This document shows positions 18,838-28,257 of a stretch of 64,000 bases of DNA, piece after piece. This DNA is from Candidatus Methylacidiphilum fumarolicum (GTDB lineage Bacteria > Verrucomicrobiota > Verrucomicrobiia > Methylacidiphilales > Methylacidiphilaceae), in the NCBI RefSeq assembly GCF_949774925.1, contig NZ_OX458932.1, positions 496,001 to 560,000 on the forward strand, in the 5' to 3' direction. The translations under genes were made by a program, and so were the position numbers. The stretch's first letter is position 1. Every line of letters starts with the position of its first letter. The notes under the pieces were generated by a model. It was not told the DNA's origin, did no database searches, and saw only the letters and a list, made by a program, of their open reading frames with translations.

Positions 18838-20640
18838 TTATTGGACTTCGACCTTAATGGTCTGATCGGCCAAGGCCATCCCTGGAAGTTCCAGTTCTGT
18901 TTCACTCAAAAAGAGCTCGTTGTCCTGAATCGTTTTTCTTGAAATATTAGAGGTATTGGAGAGGAGTAACAAAGAAGGGGGGAGGGAAGGTAATTCATGG
19001 GCTCCACGAATTTCTCCTGGACTTTCAATAAACAACTGAATATAGAGGCAATTGGTCTTATGCCTTTGGTTTAAAGCATCGATGAGTTGGTGCACATCAG
19101 TTACAGCCTGCATCTTTTTATCCAGTAGCTGTTTATCCAAAATATTTCCAGAAATAACCCGGATATTTAAAGGAGTCGAAGCACTGACTGTGGGGGGAAT
19201 CGTCAAGGTGATGCTACGAAAGAGCCTTTCTCCATATTTTTCTTTGAGTTCTAATTGTAGATGAATTTGTGAAGCAGGTTGATATTTCTGGTAGTCAGAA
19301 TAGATCTTTTCGACCATCAACACTTTTTCCTTTTCGGAAGAGACCACTGATAGGTTCAAAGACTTAATTTTAGGTTCAATCCAAGGTTGTTCAAAAAGGA
19401 GGCTAAGGGGTTTGGTGATATCCATGGTCGCATCGATAAGGTCGGTATCATGCCCAGAATAAAACCCGCCTAGGGTAAGGGGAGGGAGATTTTCGAATTC
19501 GACTTTTCCTTCGACTTTCACTGCAAAAGTACGAGAGGAATTATCCGTAGAAGATAAAGCCTCAGCCAGGGCTAGATTAACGAGCATCGGTGAAAGCGAC
19601 GGATGGGATATAAATTGGCCCTCTAGTGGTTTCATCGCTTTGTCATTATGGATTCTTTTGACACTGTAAGAAGCCATTGTGGGAATAGGTCCTATTTTCC
19701 CTCCAATGGCTGAAAGCCTGTCTTCTAAGATTGTTCCAATAACATTCCCTATATTAGCCAACTTATAAGGCGTTTCATAGCTAGGTATGGTCGTAATGAC
19801 TTCAGCCATCGCCATAGGCAGATTACTTTTCCCAAAACCGAACATTGGATGGCCAAAAGCTAATACATTCGTCCCATTTCTCCAGGTTAAGGTTCCTGTC
19901 CCACCAATGGAAATATCCCCTGTCATCATGACGGCGGAAACCGGAGCGCCAGGCTGTATAGATTCCGGGTGCACCGAAGCTGCACTACTGCTAGAACCGC
20001 CCGAAACAATCAAAAAGGGGAATTGTCCCCAACCAAACCGCTTGAGATATTGTTCGAAAAGATTTTGACTTATTCCACTGACTGTCAGAGGCACAGCCAA
20101 CCAGTCGGTTTTCTCTTTTAGCATGCCACCAAATCGATTAGGCCCTAAAAGATTCCAGCTTGATGGTCGATCCACAGAGAGGTATTGGGAAGGAGAGGGC
20201 GGATTTTGCTGTTCTAATTGTTCGACCTGAAACATATCTTCAATCGGAGTAAAACCGCAGTGGCCATCTTTTTCGAAAGAGGCAATCCTCCGCGATAAAG
20301 CACCCACAAGCTTACCATCAACATAAAGAGGGCTACCACTCATTCCATGGACAGCTCCAATCACTGCCGTTTTGGGATCCACCAGTTTAGCAATGATTAA
20401 ATCCAGTCCCGGACCAATATAATTTTTAGCAATCCCAAGAATTTCTGTCTCCAAAGGCTCAATCTTCTCTCCTTGAAGCACGGTATAAGTAATCCCTCTC
20501 ATTCCAGGTTTGAGTTTGTCTTTAGGATAATATTCAGTAGGGCTGAGATTAGCTGAAGCAGCAGGGCACCTGGCCACCGCTGCAGTAAATAGAACTAAAG
20601 TAATCAAAAAGGGCAAAGCCAAACGTAGAAACACAGTCAT
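18838..20640 (-). CDS. SpoIVB peptidase S55 domain protein, secreted
   Basis: 600 residues with a signal peptide (LALPFLITLVLFTAAVARCP). YPKDKLKPGMRGITYTVLQG starts the S55 region, and AVHGMSGSPLYVDGKLVGAL near residue 100 is the SpoIVB 'GMSGSP' serine-peptidase signature with its nucleophilic Ser. VLAFGHPMFGFGKSNLPMA near 275 is the second conserved block. In Verrucomicrobia and Planctomycetes such proteins are not tied to sporulation; the substrate is unknown. The C-terminal ~200 residues are beta-rich with no recognised motif. Its start overlaps the hemL stop by four bases (ATGA type), so the two are translationally coupled. Confidence 0.8.
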   Translation of the reverse strand: MTVFLRLALPFLITLVLFTAAVARCPAASANLSPTEYYPKDKLKPGMRGITYTVLQGEKIEPLETEILGIAKNYIGPGLDLIIAKLVDPKTAVIGAVHGMSGSPLYVDGKLVGALSRRIASFEKDGHCGFTPIEDMFQVEQLEQQNPPSPSQYLSVDRPSSWNLLGPNRFGGMLKEKTDWLAVPLTVSGISQNLFEQYLKRFGWGQFPFLIVSGGSSSSAASVHPESIQPGAPVSAVMMTGDISIGGTGTLTWRNGTNVLAFGHPMFGFGKSNLPMAMAEVITTIPSYETPYKLANIGNVIGTILEDRLSAIGGKIGPIPTMASYSVKRIHNDKAMKPLEGQFISHPSLSPMLVNLALAEALSSTDNSSRTFAVKVEGKVEFENLPPLTLGGFYSGHDTDLIDATMDITKPLSLLFEQPWIEPKIKSLNLSVVSSEKEKVLMVEKIYSDYQKYQPASQIHLQLELKEKYGERLFRSITLTIPPTVSASTPLNIRVISGNILDKQLLDKKMQAVTDVHQLIDALNQRHKTNCLYIQLFIESPGEIRGAHELPSLPPSLLLLSNTSNISRKTIQDNELFLSETELELPGMALADQTIKVEVQ

Positions 20641-21923
20641 AGCATCTGTTTTAAAGTATCATAAACTATCTTGAGCAGCTCATCAATGTCACTTTCCGTA
20701 TGGGCTGTACTTAAAAATGCAGTTTCAAAGGGAGAGGGGGGAATAAATATTCGTGAGGCAAGCAGGGCAGTAAAAAAAGAAGAAAATTTCTTTTTGTCTA
20801 CCTGGTAGGCATCAGCCGCTGAGGCCACTTTTTTTGGAGTGAAGAAAAAGCTGAAAAGGGAGCCAAAACGGTGGAATTGTAAAGGATAAGAAAGCTTTTT
20901 TTGAATCTCAAGCATTCCTGTTTCAAGTTGTTGGCCTAGGTTTTCCAAATACTGATAAGCATGGCCTTTTTGAAGTTCTTCGAGTTGTGCTATGCCAGAA
21001 GCCATAGCTAGGGGATTGCCACTCAATGTCCCAGCTTGATACACCTTACCCAAAGGAGACAAGCTATCCATGATTTCTTTTTTGCCACCAAGAGCACCCA
21101 CGGGCAACCCTCCCCCAATAATTTTTCCTAGGACAGTAAGATCAGGTTTAATTTTAAAAAGTGCCTGAGCCCCCCCGTAAGATAACCGAAAGCCAGTGAT
21201 CACCTCATCAAAAATAATAAGGGTACCATAGGCTCTAGCCTGACTTTCAATAGCTTCCAGAAACCCTTCCTTGGGCGGAATTAATCCACAGTTGGCTGGT
21301 ACCGGTTCTAGAATAATCGCAGCAGTTTCGCGGCCATATTTTTTAAATGCCGAAATCAGCTTTTCCTCGTCATTCCAAGGAAGAATAATGGTTAGAGCAG
21401 AAAGAGAAGCCGGGATGCCCTCGCTATCAGGAATTCCTGTGGTAAGGGCTCCAGATCCAGCCTTTACTAACAAACTGTCGACATGCCCATGATAACATCC
21501 CTCAAACTTCATAATCTTTTCCCTTCGACTGAATCCTCTTGCTAATCTTATAGCGGTCATACAGGCTTCTGTGCCGCTGTTCAAAAATCGAATTTTTTCG
21601 ATCGAAGGCATAGCGGAGCGAATGAGTTGGGCAAGTCTAATTTCTAAAGGGCAATTTGCTCCAAAGCTTGTTCCATTTTGTAAGGCTTCATTGATAGCTC
21701 GAACTACTGGAGAATAACAATGCCCATGAATTAATGCTCCCCATGAGCATACGTAATCGGTATAACAGTTGCCATCGACATCAAAAAGTTTTGAACCTTT
21801 GGCCCTGCTTACATAAAAGGGAATCCTGCCTACTGATTGAAAGGAACGGACAGGAGAGTTCACCCCTCCGGGGAATAGCTCTTGAGCCTGATGCCATAGT
21901 TTTTCAGAAAGAGAAAAGACCAT
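20637..21923 (-). CDS. hemL: Glutamate-1-semialdehyde 2,1-aminomutase
   Basis: 428 residues from the ATG at 21923 (MVFSLSEKLWHQAQELFPGG), matching the family's usual ~430; an upstream TTG would add 24 residues not found in the family. GGVNSPVRSF is the N-terminal signature, NSGTEACMTAIRLAR binds the PLP phosphate, IIFDEVITGFR carries the PLP-contacting Asp, and LTVLGKIIGGGLPVGALGG contains the Schiff-base Lys. It makes 5-aminolevulinate from glutamate-1-semialdehyde, the C5 route to haem and cobalamin. Here it would supply haem for cytochromes such as the adjacent peroxidase. Coupled to the downstream S55 gene by a four-base overlap. Confidence 0.95.
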   Translation of the reverse strand: MVFSLSEKLWHQAQELFPGGVNSPVRSFQSVGRIPFYVSRAKGSKLFDVDGNCYTDYVCSWGALIHGHCYSPVVRAINEALQNGTSFGANCPLEIRLAQLIRSAMPSIEKIRFLNSGTEACMTAIRLARGFSRREKIMKFEGCYHGHVDSLLVKAGSGALTTGIPDSEGIPASLSALTIILPWNDEEKLISAFKKYGRETAAIILEPVPANCGLIPPKEGFLEAIESQARAYGTLIIFDEVITGFRLSYGGAQALFKIKPDLTVLGKIIGGGLPVGALGGKKEIMDSLSPLGKVYQAGTLSGNPLAMASGIAQLEELQKGHAYQYLENLGQQLETGMLEIQKKLSYPLQFHRFGSLFSFFFTPKKVASAADAYQVDKKKFSSFFTALLASRIFIPPSPFETAFLSTAHTESDIDELLKIVYDTLKQML

Positions 21924-22087
21924 ATTTTGTTCTATAAGATAGTCGACCCTCTTTTCTAGGGCAAAAAATAAATCTACTGGGAGGGGAAGTAGCAAAATAT
22001 AGACCGTTTTTTTCTCTTATAGTCTTTTGGAAAAGAGTACTTTCTCTGCTTTCTTATGGAAAAAAAACCGATAAAATTAAAGAAGCT

Positions 22088-23974
22088 ATGCCAAAGAAAA
22101 AAAAAGAGGAAAGCCTTGGGTCTCTTACACCTCCTTCTGGCTCAATCCAGCAATTGGGTTCTTTACCAGAAAAAAAGGTGGATAAATCGACTGTTGCTAC
22201 CGTTCTTGAAAGCATTGCTACTTTGCTTGAGCTAAAAGGAGAAAATCCCTTTAAATCTAGAGCCTACAGGACAGCTGCCAGAGCGGTGGATTCGTTGACT
22301 GAGGAACTAAGCGATCTTATTGCTCAAGGAAGGTTAGACGAGATAAAAGGCATAGGGGAGAGTATCAAAGAAAAAATTGTCACGCTAGTCACTACTGGCC
22401 ATTTACCGTATTACGAAGAATTAAAAAAGGAGTTTCCTCCCACACTCTTGGAATTACTCAATATTCCAGGCTTAGGACCTAAAAGGGCAAAATTTCTTTA
22501 TGAAGAACTGGGCATAACGGATATCGAGGCCCTTGAAAAAGCTTGCAAAGAACATCGTATTGCAGGCTTAGCGGGGTTTGGACCAAAATCTGAGGAAAAT
22601 ATCCTTTTGGGCATCAATCAATACCGTTCTTTTTCTGCATACCATAGATATGGAGAGGTAATCGATACAGTAGAAGCACTGCTTGATTATTTGAAAAAAA
22701 ATCCTGCGATTATTCATCTCAATATAGCTGGCAGTTTCCGTAGAGGTAAAGAAATCGTCAAAGATTTAGATTTTCTTTGTACTTCCAATGATCCAATCGC
22801 CGTGATGGATTATTTTGTCCACTATCCAAAGGTCAGTCGAATTGTCAATCATGGTGAAACGAAATCGTCTGTAATCCTAGAGAAAGGGATCGCTTGCGAT
22901 TTGCGTGTTGTTCCAGATGAGGATTATGCCTATGCGCTCCTTCATTTTACTGGCAGCAAAGAGCATAATGTGGCCTTAAGACAAAGAGCGATTGCGCAAG
23001 GCAAAAAATTATCAGAATGGGGGCTTTTTCGAGTACATACTCAGACAGAAAGAAGGCTAGAGGACGAATCTGAGGATATGCCGAAAGTTTCTCAACCACT
23101 GGAATCAAAGATTATTTGTCGGGCTGAAAAAGACATTTATGAGTCCTTAGGCCTTTGTTATATACCCCCAGAACTTAGAGAGAATATGGGAGAGATTGAG
23201 GCCGCCGAAAAAAATGAGATTCCTAAACTAGTGGAACTGAAAGACCTCCGTGGGACTTTTCATTGTCATACAACAGAGAGTGATGGGAGAAGCAGTTTAG
23301 AAGAAATGGTTAAAGCGGCCATGGAGTTTGGGTTTGAATACCTTGGCATTGCTGATCACTCTAAGTCTTCTTTTCAGGCTAATGGTCTTAGTGAGGAAAG
23401 AGTCATGGCGCAGCTAGAAAAAATAAAAAAGTTAAACGCACAAACAAAAGGCTTTTATGTCTTCAGTGGTATTGAGTGCGATATTTTGAAAGAAGGGAAA
23501 CTTGATTTTCATGATGATTTACTTAAAGAACTCGATTATGTCGTAGCTTCTTTGCATGCTGGATTTTCTAATGAGGAATCGGATAATACCCAAAGATTGA
23601 TCAAAGCAATGGAAAATCCCTATGTTACGATGTTGGGTCATCCGACCGGTAGACTCCTTTTGATGAGGAAACCCTATCCTGTCAACATGGAAAAGGTGAT
23701 CGATTGTGCTGCTCAGACAGGCACCTGGATTGAACTAAATGCCCAGCCGATGCGGCTTGATATGGATTGGAGGCTTTGGAAGACTGCCAAAGAAAAAGGA
23801 GTAAAGTGCGTCATAAACCCTGATGCTCATCACCAAAAAGAGATTGGCTACGTTAAAATAGGGATTAATATTGCCCGTAAAGGTTGGCTGCAGAAAGAAG
23901 ATGTTGTCAACTGCCTGCCTTTAGCAGAAATGAGAGCTGCTTTGCAGACAAAGGGAAGGAAAAAAGGGAAGTGA
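22088..23974 (+). CDS. polX: DNA polymerase/3'-5' exonuclease PolX
   Basis: 628 residues after a short basic, Lys-rich leader. Residues ~35-115 form the 8-kDa lyase-like domain with a helix-hairpin-helix (LDEIKGIGESIKEKI), followed by a second HhH (LLNIPGLGPKRAKFLYEELG). The polymerase nucleotidyltransferase signature is IAGSFRRGKEIVKDLDFL (GS and DXD). The C-terminal PHP domain starts at GTFHCHTTESDGRSS and includes IADHSKSS, GIECDIL, LHAGF and INPDAHH, the metal ligands of the 3'-5' exonuclease. The order and length match bacterial PolX, which fills short gaps in base-excision repair. Divergent from hemL with a 160-base gap. Confidence 0.95.
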   Translation: MPKKKKEESLGSLTPPSGSIQQLGSLPEKKVDKSTVATVLESIATLLELKGENPFKSRAYRTAARAVDSLTEELSDLIAQGRLDEIKGIGESIKEKIVTLVTTGHLPYYEELKKEFPPTLLELLNIPGLGPKRAKFLYEELGITDIEALEKACKEHRIAGLAGFGPKSEENILLGINQYRSFSAYHRYGEVIDTVEALLDYLKKNPAIIHLNIAGSFRRGKEIVKDLDFLCTSNDPIAVMDYFVHYPKVSRIVNHGETKSSVILEKGIACDLRVVPDEDYAYALLHFTGSKEHNVALRQRAIAQGKKLSEWGLFRVHTQTERRLEDESEDMPKVSQPLESKIICRAEKDIYESLGLCYIPPELRENMGEIEAAEKNEIPKLVELKDLRGTFHCHTTESDGRSSLEEMVKAAMEFGFEYLGIADHSKSSFQANGLSEERVMAQLEKIKKLNAQTKGFYVFSGIECDILKEGKLDFHDDLLKELDYVVASLHAGFSNEESDNTQRLIKAMENPYVTMLGHPTGRLLLMRKPYPVNMEKVIDCAAQTGTWIELNAQPMRLDMDWRLWKTAKEKGVKCVINPDAHHQKEIGYVKIGINIARKGWLQKEDVVNCLPLAEMRAALQTKGRKKGK

Positions 23975-24338
23975 AACTTTTTGAAAGAGTCTCTTTTGGT
24001 TATTCTGCTTTGTAAACTAGCTTTTAAGCAGGATTAAGTACGATGGCGAATGGCGCAGGCAGCCTATAAGTCGCAAAGTTACGTTCAGTAAAAATTAGTT
24101 ATAGATAAAAGCTCTCTACATTATCCTTGTGCTACTTCTCCCGCTTGTGGCCCATTGCGACTAACAGTATTTAGATGATGGCTTGTAGGACACACGCAAT
24201 ATTTTTCTATACTTTGGCCATGCTTGATGGGTAAAAGGAAGAGATAGAATTTAAAAAGGCTAAGACAAACAGAAATTTATAATGTTTTTTATCAGATTAT
24301 AACTTAAGAAAAATATTTTTTTCGCCTTATTTTCAGAC
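23975..24338. other. Intergenic stretch before folP
   Basis: About 365 bases. No gene, clear riboswitch fold or repeat relic was recognised. It probably holds the folP-cdaA promoter; a rich AT segment just before 24339 is the most likely place. Confidence 0.4.
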
Positions 24339-25202
24339 ATGTTAAAAAAAGAAATGCAATGGAATATAGGTAAACAAAAGATCGTTTTCCCTATGGGGCG
24401 TCCTTTAATTATGGGCATAATTAATATCACTCCGGATTCTTTTTCTGATGGCGGTCAGTATTTAAATCCGCAAGTGGCAGCCGACAGAGCATTTTGGATG
24501 CAAGACAGTGGGGTGGACCTTATAGATTTAGGAGCTGAATCCACCCGTCCTGGTGCAGAGCCAGTTAGCGAAAAAGAAGAAATGACAAGACTTCTCCCAG
24601 TCCTAAAAAGATGCAGAGCCAAACTAACGATTCCTCTTTCCATTGACACGTACAAATCAAAAGTTTGCCAAATGGCAATAGATCATGGAGCGGATATTAT
24701 CAATGATGTATCTGGGGGAGGATGGGACCCCGAACTTTTGGCAGTTGTGGCAAGGAGTCCTGTGGGCTATGTCCTCGTTCATTCCCGCGGTATGCCAAAG
24801 ACTATGCAAAAGGAGGCGCAGTATCATGACATTGTCGAGGATGTATTCAATGAACTTTCGGTAAAACTCGATCGATGCTTACAAGCGGGAATAGACAAAG
24901 AAAGAATAATTTGTGATGTCGGCTTTGGATTTGCCAAAGATAAGACTCAGAATCTCATATTATTGAGACGACTGAGTCGTTTCCATGATTTAGGAAGACC
25001 GCTTATGATTGGTGTATCGCGGAAGAGTTTTTTGCAAGTTTTTGCAAAGCGGCATGGGGTTGATGTCGAAATGATGAACATTATTGCCCAAACTGTTGCA
25101 TTCTGGCAGGGTGTCGAAATCTGGAGAGTGCACGATGTCGTAACGGCCGTGGCAGCAAGGGATTTGCTTGAAAAAATTTGGAAGGCAGATAGCAGCCTAT
25201 GA
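24339..25202 (+). CDS. folP: Dihydropteroate synthase
   Basis: 287 residues. IMGIINITPDSFSDGGQY is the family's first signature and contains the pterin/metal-site Asn; DLIDLGAESTRPGAEPV is the second (pABA-binding loop); LSIDTYKSKV, IINDVSGGGWDPEL and GVSRKSF cover the remaining conserved strands with the catalytic Lys-Ser motif. It condenses 6-hydroxymethyl-dihydropterin diphosphate with pABA in folate synthesis. The stop overlaps the cdaA start by four bases, a folP-cdaA pairing common in bacteria. Confidence 0.96.
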   Translation: MLKKEMQWNIGKQKIVFPMGRPLIMGIINITPDSFSDGGQYLNPQVAADRAFWMQDSGVDLIDLGAESTRPGAEPVSEKEEMTRLLPVLKRCRAKLTIPLSIDTYKSKVCQMAIDHGADIINDVSGGGWDPELLAVVARSPVGYVLVHSRGMPKTMQKEAQYHDIVEDVFNELSVKLDRCLQAGIDKERIICDVGFGFAKDKTQNLILLRRLSRFHDLGRPLMIGVSRKSFLQVFAKRHGVDVEMMNIIAQTVAFWQGVEIWRVHDVVTAVAARDLLEKIWKADSSL

Positions 25203-25942
25203 AACTCTTTGGATTTCCACTTTCTGGTTTGTTAGAGATTTTGATTATAGCGACAGCTATTTATCAGATTTGGAAATTGTTACAAGGTACTAGAGGTTTT
25301 CAGGTATTGACAGGCCTTATTGTTGTGCTTGTAGGATTGACTCTGTTTTCTTCTGTTTTCCATTTGAGGGTATTGACAGAGCTATTGAGGCTCTTTTCTC
25401 CATCTTTTTTTGTAGCCCTGGTAGTCTTATTCCAGCCTGAGCTTCGTCAGGTTTTTGCAGAAGTTGGACGCAGAAGTATCGTCCACATCGGAAGACAACA
25501 AAAATCTGAGGTCATTGAACATATTGTTAATGCAGCTGAGATCCTGCAGAGAGAACATATCGGTGCTTTAATAGCTATCGAACAGGACGATGTATATCTT
25601 CCTGCAAGGGATACAGGGACTATTCTTAATGCTCAAGTCAGTGCGGATCTTCTAGTGACGATTTTCTATCCGAGGACGCCTCTGCATGACGGAGGGGTAA
25701 TTATTCGAGGAGATCAGATTGTGGTGGCCGCGGCTATTTTCCCATTAAGTCAAGTGGAACAGATGGAAAGGCTTCTAGGATTAAGACACAGGGCTGCTCT
25801 TGGATTGAGTGAGCAAACAGACGCAGTGGTTGTCGTCATTTCTGAAGTTACAAGCGTAATTTCAATAGCCTATAAAGGCAAAATGGAAAGACATTTTGAC
25901 CCTGATGGTTTGCGAGCGAAACTGACTCAAATACTGATATAA
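25199..25942 (+). CDS. cdaA: Diadenylate cyclase CdaA (DacA family)
   Basis: 247 residues. The first ~85 form three hydrophobic helices (ILIIATAIYQIW, LTGLIVVLVGLTLFSS, FFVALVVLFQPELRQ). The DAC domain carries the DGA-type motif at TPLHDGGVIIRGDQ and the RHR motif at LGLRHRAALGLSEQTD, both needed to join two ATP into cyclic di-AMP. It overlaps folP by four bases. In most bacteria cdaA is followed directly by cdaR and glmM. Here an IS607-like relic begins one base after the stop, and only a short CdaR-like stub remains before glmM. Confidence 0.95.
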   Translation: MKLFGFPLSGLLEILIIATAIYQIWKLLQGTRGFQVLTGLIVVLVGLTLFSSVFHLRVLTELLRLFSPSFFVALVVLFQPELRQVFAEVGRRSIVHIGRQQKSEVIEHIVNAAEILQREHIGALIAIEQDDVYLPARDTGTILNAQVSADLLVTIFYPRTPLHDGGVIIRGDQIVVAAAIFPLSQVEQMERLLGLRHRAALGLSEQTDAVVVVISEVTSVISIAYKGKMERHFDPDGLRAKLTQILI

Positions 25943-26505
25943 CTGTTCCTAAAAACATACTCGGGACCTGCTTATGCTAGAGCCAAGTTCGTTCTTTTCG
26001 CCTTGGTTTTGCCCCGAGTCCCTTCGGTATTGCCAAAGCCATTTCGTTCTCCGGTTATCTAGCATGGTATTAGCAAGCCAGAAATGGCTGATTTCCTGAC
26101 TTTCCCACTCGTTCCGCACCGTGTCCAGTCGATGTGGAATGCCAGAGCCTGGAGTCTTCCGCTCCGGATCAGTCCTCCTTATCCTAATTCCAACCGAGCG
26201 GTAACCCATGCCGTTGGGTAAACATCACAGGAAGGATCGCATGCAGCCGGTTCTGTAGCGTCCACAGGCTTATTTCCGGATCTCCGTTCCTTTTTTTGAG
26301 CTTGTATGTACCAATCCTGTCCGCATAGCTCACATACCTACCATACCGGCATACAAACTTATCCCAGTTCGGTGCTTTGGATGGATATATCCACACTGGG
26401 GACAAAGCCCGAGAACTATAGACTGGATTGACCTTCTCTTGGCGAGAATTTTTCGCTTACGCCATGCCTACCTTTAACAAAACTGGCATCGCAATAGCAA
26501 TAACT
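25943..26505 (-). mobile_element. IS607-like relic a (end-to-end, internally deleted)
   Basis: Minus-strand left end TTATTGCTATTGCGATGCCA (26487-26506) matches the relic left end at 43 kb, and the right end (GAACGAACTTGGCTC ... GTTTTTAGGAAC) matches those at 31.2 and 43.9 kb. Between them only the TnpB C-terminus is readable: DKFVCRYGRYVSYADRIGTY, then DPEISLWTLQNRLHAIL, the zinc-finger and 'YADR' segment of IS607/IS605-type TnpB. The TnpA gene and most of tnpB are gone. It sits one base after the cdaA stop. Confidence 0.7.
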
Positions 26506-26686
26506 AATGTTTACTCTGTGAAGCAATTCAAAGAAACTGCTGAGCGTTTGCTTGTATATTCCACTTGAATTTTCTTTTTGTTGCATGTTATTGATTTGTA
26601 AATTGAGAAATTTTCAATCCGCTAATGCGGTAAAACTTGATCAGGGGGATATCGAGAAAAGACCTCAGAAAGTCAGCAAAGAAAAA

Positions 26687-26821
26687 ATGAACATCTTTTC
26701 TCATTGGAAACAAAAACTCTTTTCATTGGTTCTTGCGGTTGCTATATGGATTATTTTAAAAGAATCGATAGAACCAGGCTCCTTAGATCAACTTTTAACT
26801 ACTCTTAAGTTTTTAAAGTAA
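26687..26821 (+). CDS. Minimal CdaR/YbbR-like membrane stub
   Basis: Forty-four residues from an ATG at 26687: MNIFSHWKQKLFSLVLAVAI then WIILKESIEPGSLDQL. The 'N...KL.SL.LA..IW....' pattern is the N-terminal membrane helix of CdaR (YbbR), the regulator of CdaA, and the gene lies where cdaR is expected, ten bases before glmM. The extracytoplasmic YbbR repeats that normally follow are missing. An in-frame start at 26552 would prepend 45 unrelated residues and is less likely. It may be a true minimal CdaR or the leftover of a truncated one. Confidence 0.6.
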   Translation: MNIFSHWKQKLFSLVLAVAIWIILKESIEPGSLDQLLTTLKFLK

Positions 26822-26831
26822 AACGACTCTC

Positions 26832-28205
26832 ATGCATTCGTCCGTGGATTCTCTTTTTGGAACCGATGGTATACGTGGAAAAGCAAATCTTTATCCCATG
26901 ACTCCACAGATTGCTTTGGCAGCAGGGGTTGCTGCCGCCAAAGTCCTGACTAATCATTGTCAATCGAAAAACAGGCATAGGATTGTTGTTGGCAGGGATA
27001 CCCGCCTTTCTAGTAGGATGCTCGAATATGCTTTTATTTCTGGAGTAGTATCTCAAGGTGTGGATGTGTATGAACTAGGTGTACTGCCTTCTCCAGCTCT
27101 AGGTAGTTTTACAAAAGTTTATGAGGCAATTGGTGGGGTCATGGTTAGTGCCTCTCACAATCCCTTTTATGATAACGGACTTAAATTTTTTAGCTTTGAT
27201 GGAAGCAAACTTGACAGTGAGCTCGAAAAAGAGATCGAAAAAGAAATAAAGCAGTTTGATTGGCTAGGGACAGAGGGACCAACAGGATCTCAATTGGGAA
27301 ATATCCTTTTGTTAGAGGATACAACGAGGGAATATCAAAACCTTCTGAAGAGCTTTTTCCCTTCAGAGATGAGTTTAAAAGGGATGAGGATTGCTATTGA
27401 TACGGCCAATGGGGCCTCCTTTGAGGCAGGTCCCTCTTTATTGGAATCTTTTGGGGCTTCTGTCTTTCCTTTCGGCAAAGAGCCTAATGGGATTAATATA
27501 AATTTTAACTGTGGGAGTATGAATCCTCAGAACATTCAACAGGCTGTTCTGATGACCGGTGCTGATTTAGGAATAGCTCTTGATGGGGATGGGGATCGGT
27601 TAGTCCTTTGTGATGAAAAGGGCCAGCTATGTGATGGGGATGACATTTTGGCCATTCTGGCTTTGGATTTTCTAAAGAAAAAGGCCTTATCGAAAAACAC
27701 CGTAGTAGCGACGGTGATGAGTAATTTAGGTCTGGATGAAACCTTGCATGAAGAAGGAATCCGGGTAATACGGACGGCCGTCGGTGATCGAAATGTAGCT
27801 GAAGTGCTAAAAAAAGAAGGACTTTCTCTTGGAGGGGAACAATCGGGTCATATCATTCCTTTTGCTTATTCGAAAACAGCTGATGGACTGCTTACAGCCT
27901 TAATCATCCTCGAAATAATGTCTTCGACAGGCAACAGTCTTGGCAGTTTGAAAAAGAAGCTAAAACGTTATCCGCAAAGATTATGGAATCTTGAGGTTAG
28001 CCAGAAAAAACCTCTTGATGAAATTCCTGGACTGAAAAAACTTATGGATGAGGCTCAGGCTACCTTCAATGGCAAAGGGCGGATTCTTCTTAGGTATTCT
28101 GGAACGGAGCCGAAAATTAGACTTTTGGTTGAAGCCAAAGATGAAGATCAGGTGAACAAAGTCGGGCAAAAACTTTTGACTTTCCTTCGAGAATCACTTA
28201 GTTGA
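26832..28205 (+). CDS. glmM: Phosphoglucosamine mutase
   Basis: 457 residues. LFGTDGIRGKANLYPM is the N-terminal signature; GGVMVSASHNPFYDNGLKFF contains the catalytic phosphoserine; GIALDGDGDRLVLCD is the Mg-binding DGDGDR loop; GGEQSGHIIP and LRYSGTEPKIRLLVEAK are the sugar- and phosphate-binding loops. It converts glucosamine-6-phosphate to glucosamine-1-phosphate for peptidoglycan and lipid A. No strong Shine-Dalgarno is visible; it starts ten bases after the CdaR-like stub and may be coupled to it. The cdaA-cdaR-glmM order links c-di-AMP to wall precursor supply. Confidence 0.96.
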   Translation: MHSSVDSLFGTDGIRGKANLYPMTPQIALAAGVAAAKVLTNHCQSKNRHRIVVGRDTRLSSRMLEYAFISGVVSQGVDVYELGVLPSPALGSFTKVYEAIGGVMVSASHNPFYDNGLKFFSFDGSKLDSELEKEIEKEIKQFDWLGTEGPTGSQLGNILLLEDTTREYQNLLKSFFPSEMSLKGMRIAIDTANGASFEAGPSLLESFGASVFPFGKEPNGININFNCGSMNPQNIQQAVLMTGADLGIALDGDGDRLVLCDEKGQLCDGDDILAILALDFLKKKALSKNTVVATVMSNLGLDETLHEEGIRVIRTAVGDRNVAEVLKKEGLSLGGEQSGHIIPFAYSKTADGLLTALIILEIMSSTGNSLGSLKKKLKRYPQRLWNLEVSQKKPLDEIPGLKKLMDEAQATFNGKGRILLRYSGTEPKIRLLVEAKDEDQVNKVGQKLLTFLRESLS

Positions 28206-28257
28206 TACTATCTAGGAAATTTCAGAAGTGATATTCCAATTTTTGTTCTTGTAGATA

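Noticed and set aside
23975-24338. A riboswitch or relic before folP
   Set aside because: No conserved fold or repeat end could be recognised by eye.
26552-26821. An 89-codon version of the CdaR-like gene
   Set aside because: The first 45 residues do not resemble CdaR, whose membrane helix begins just after the internal ATG at 26687.
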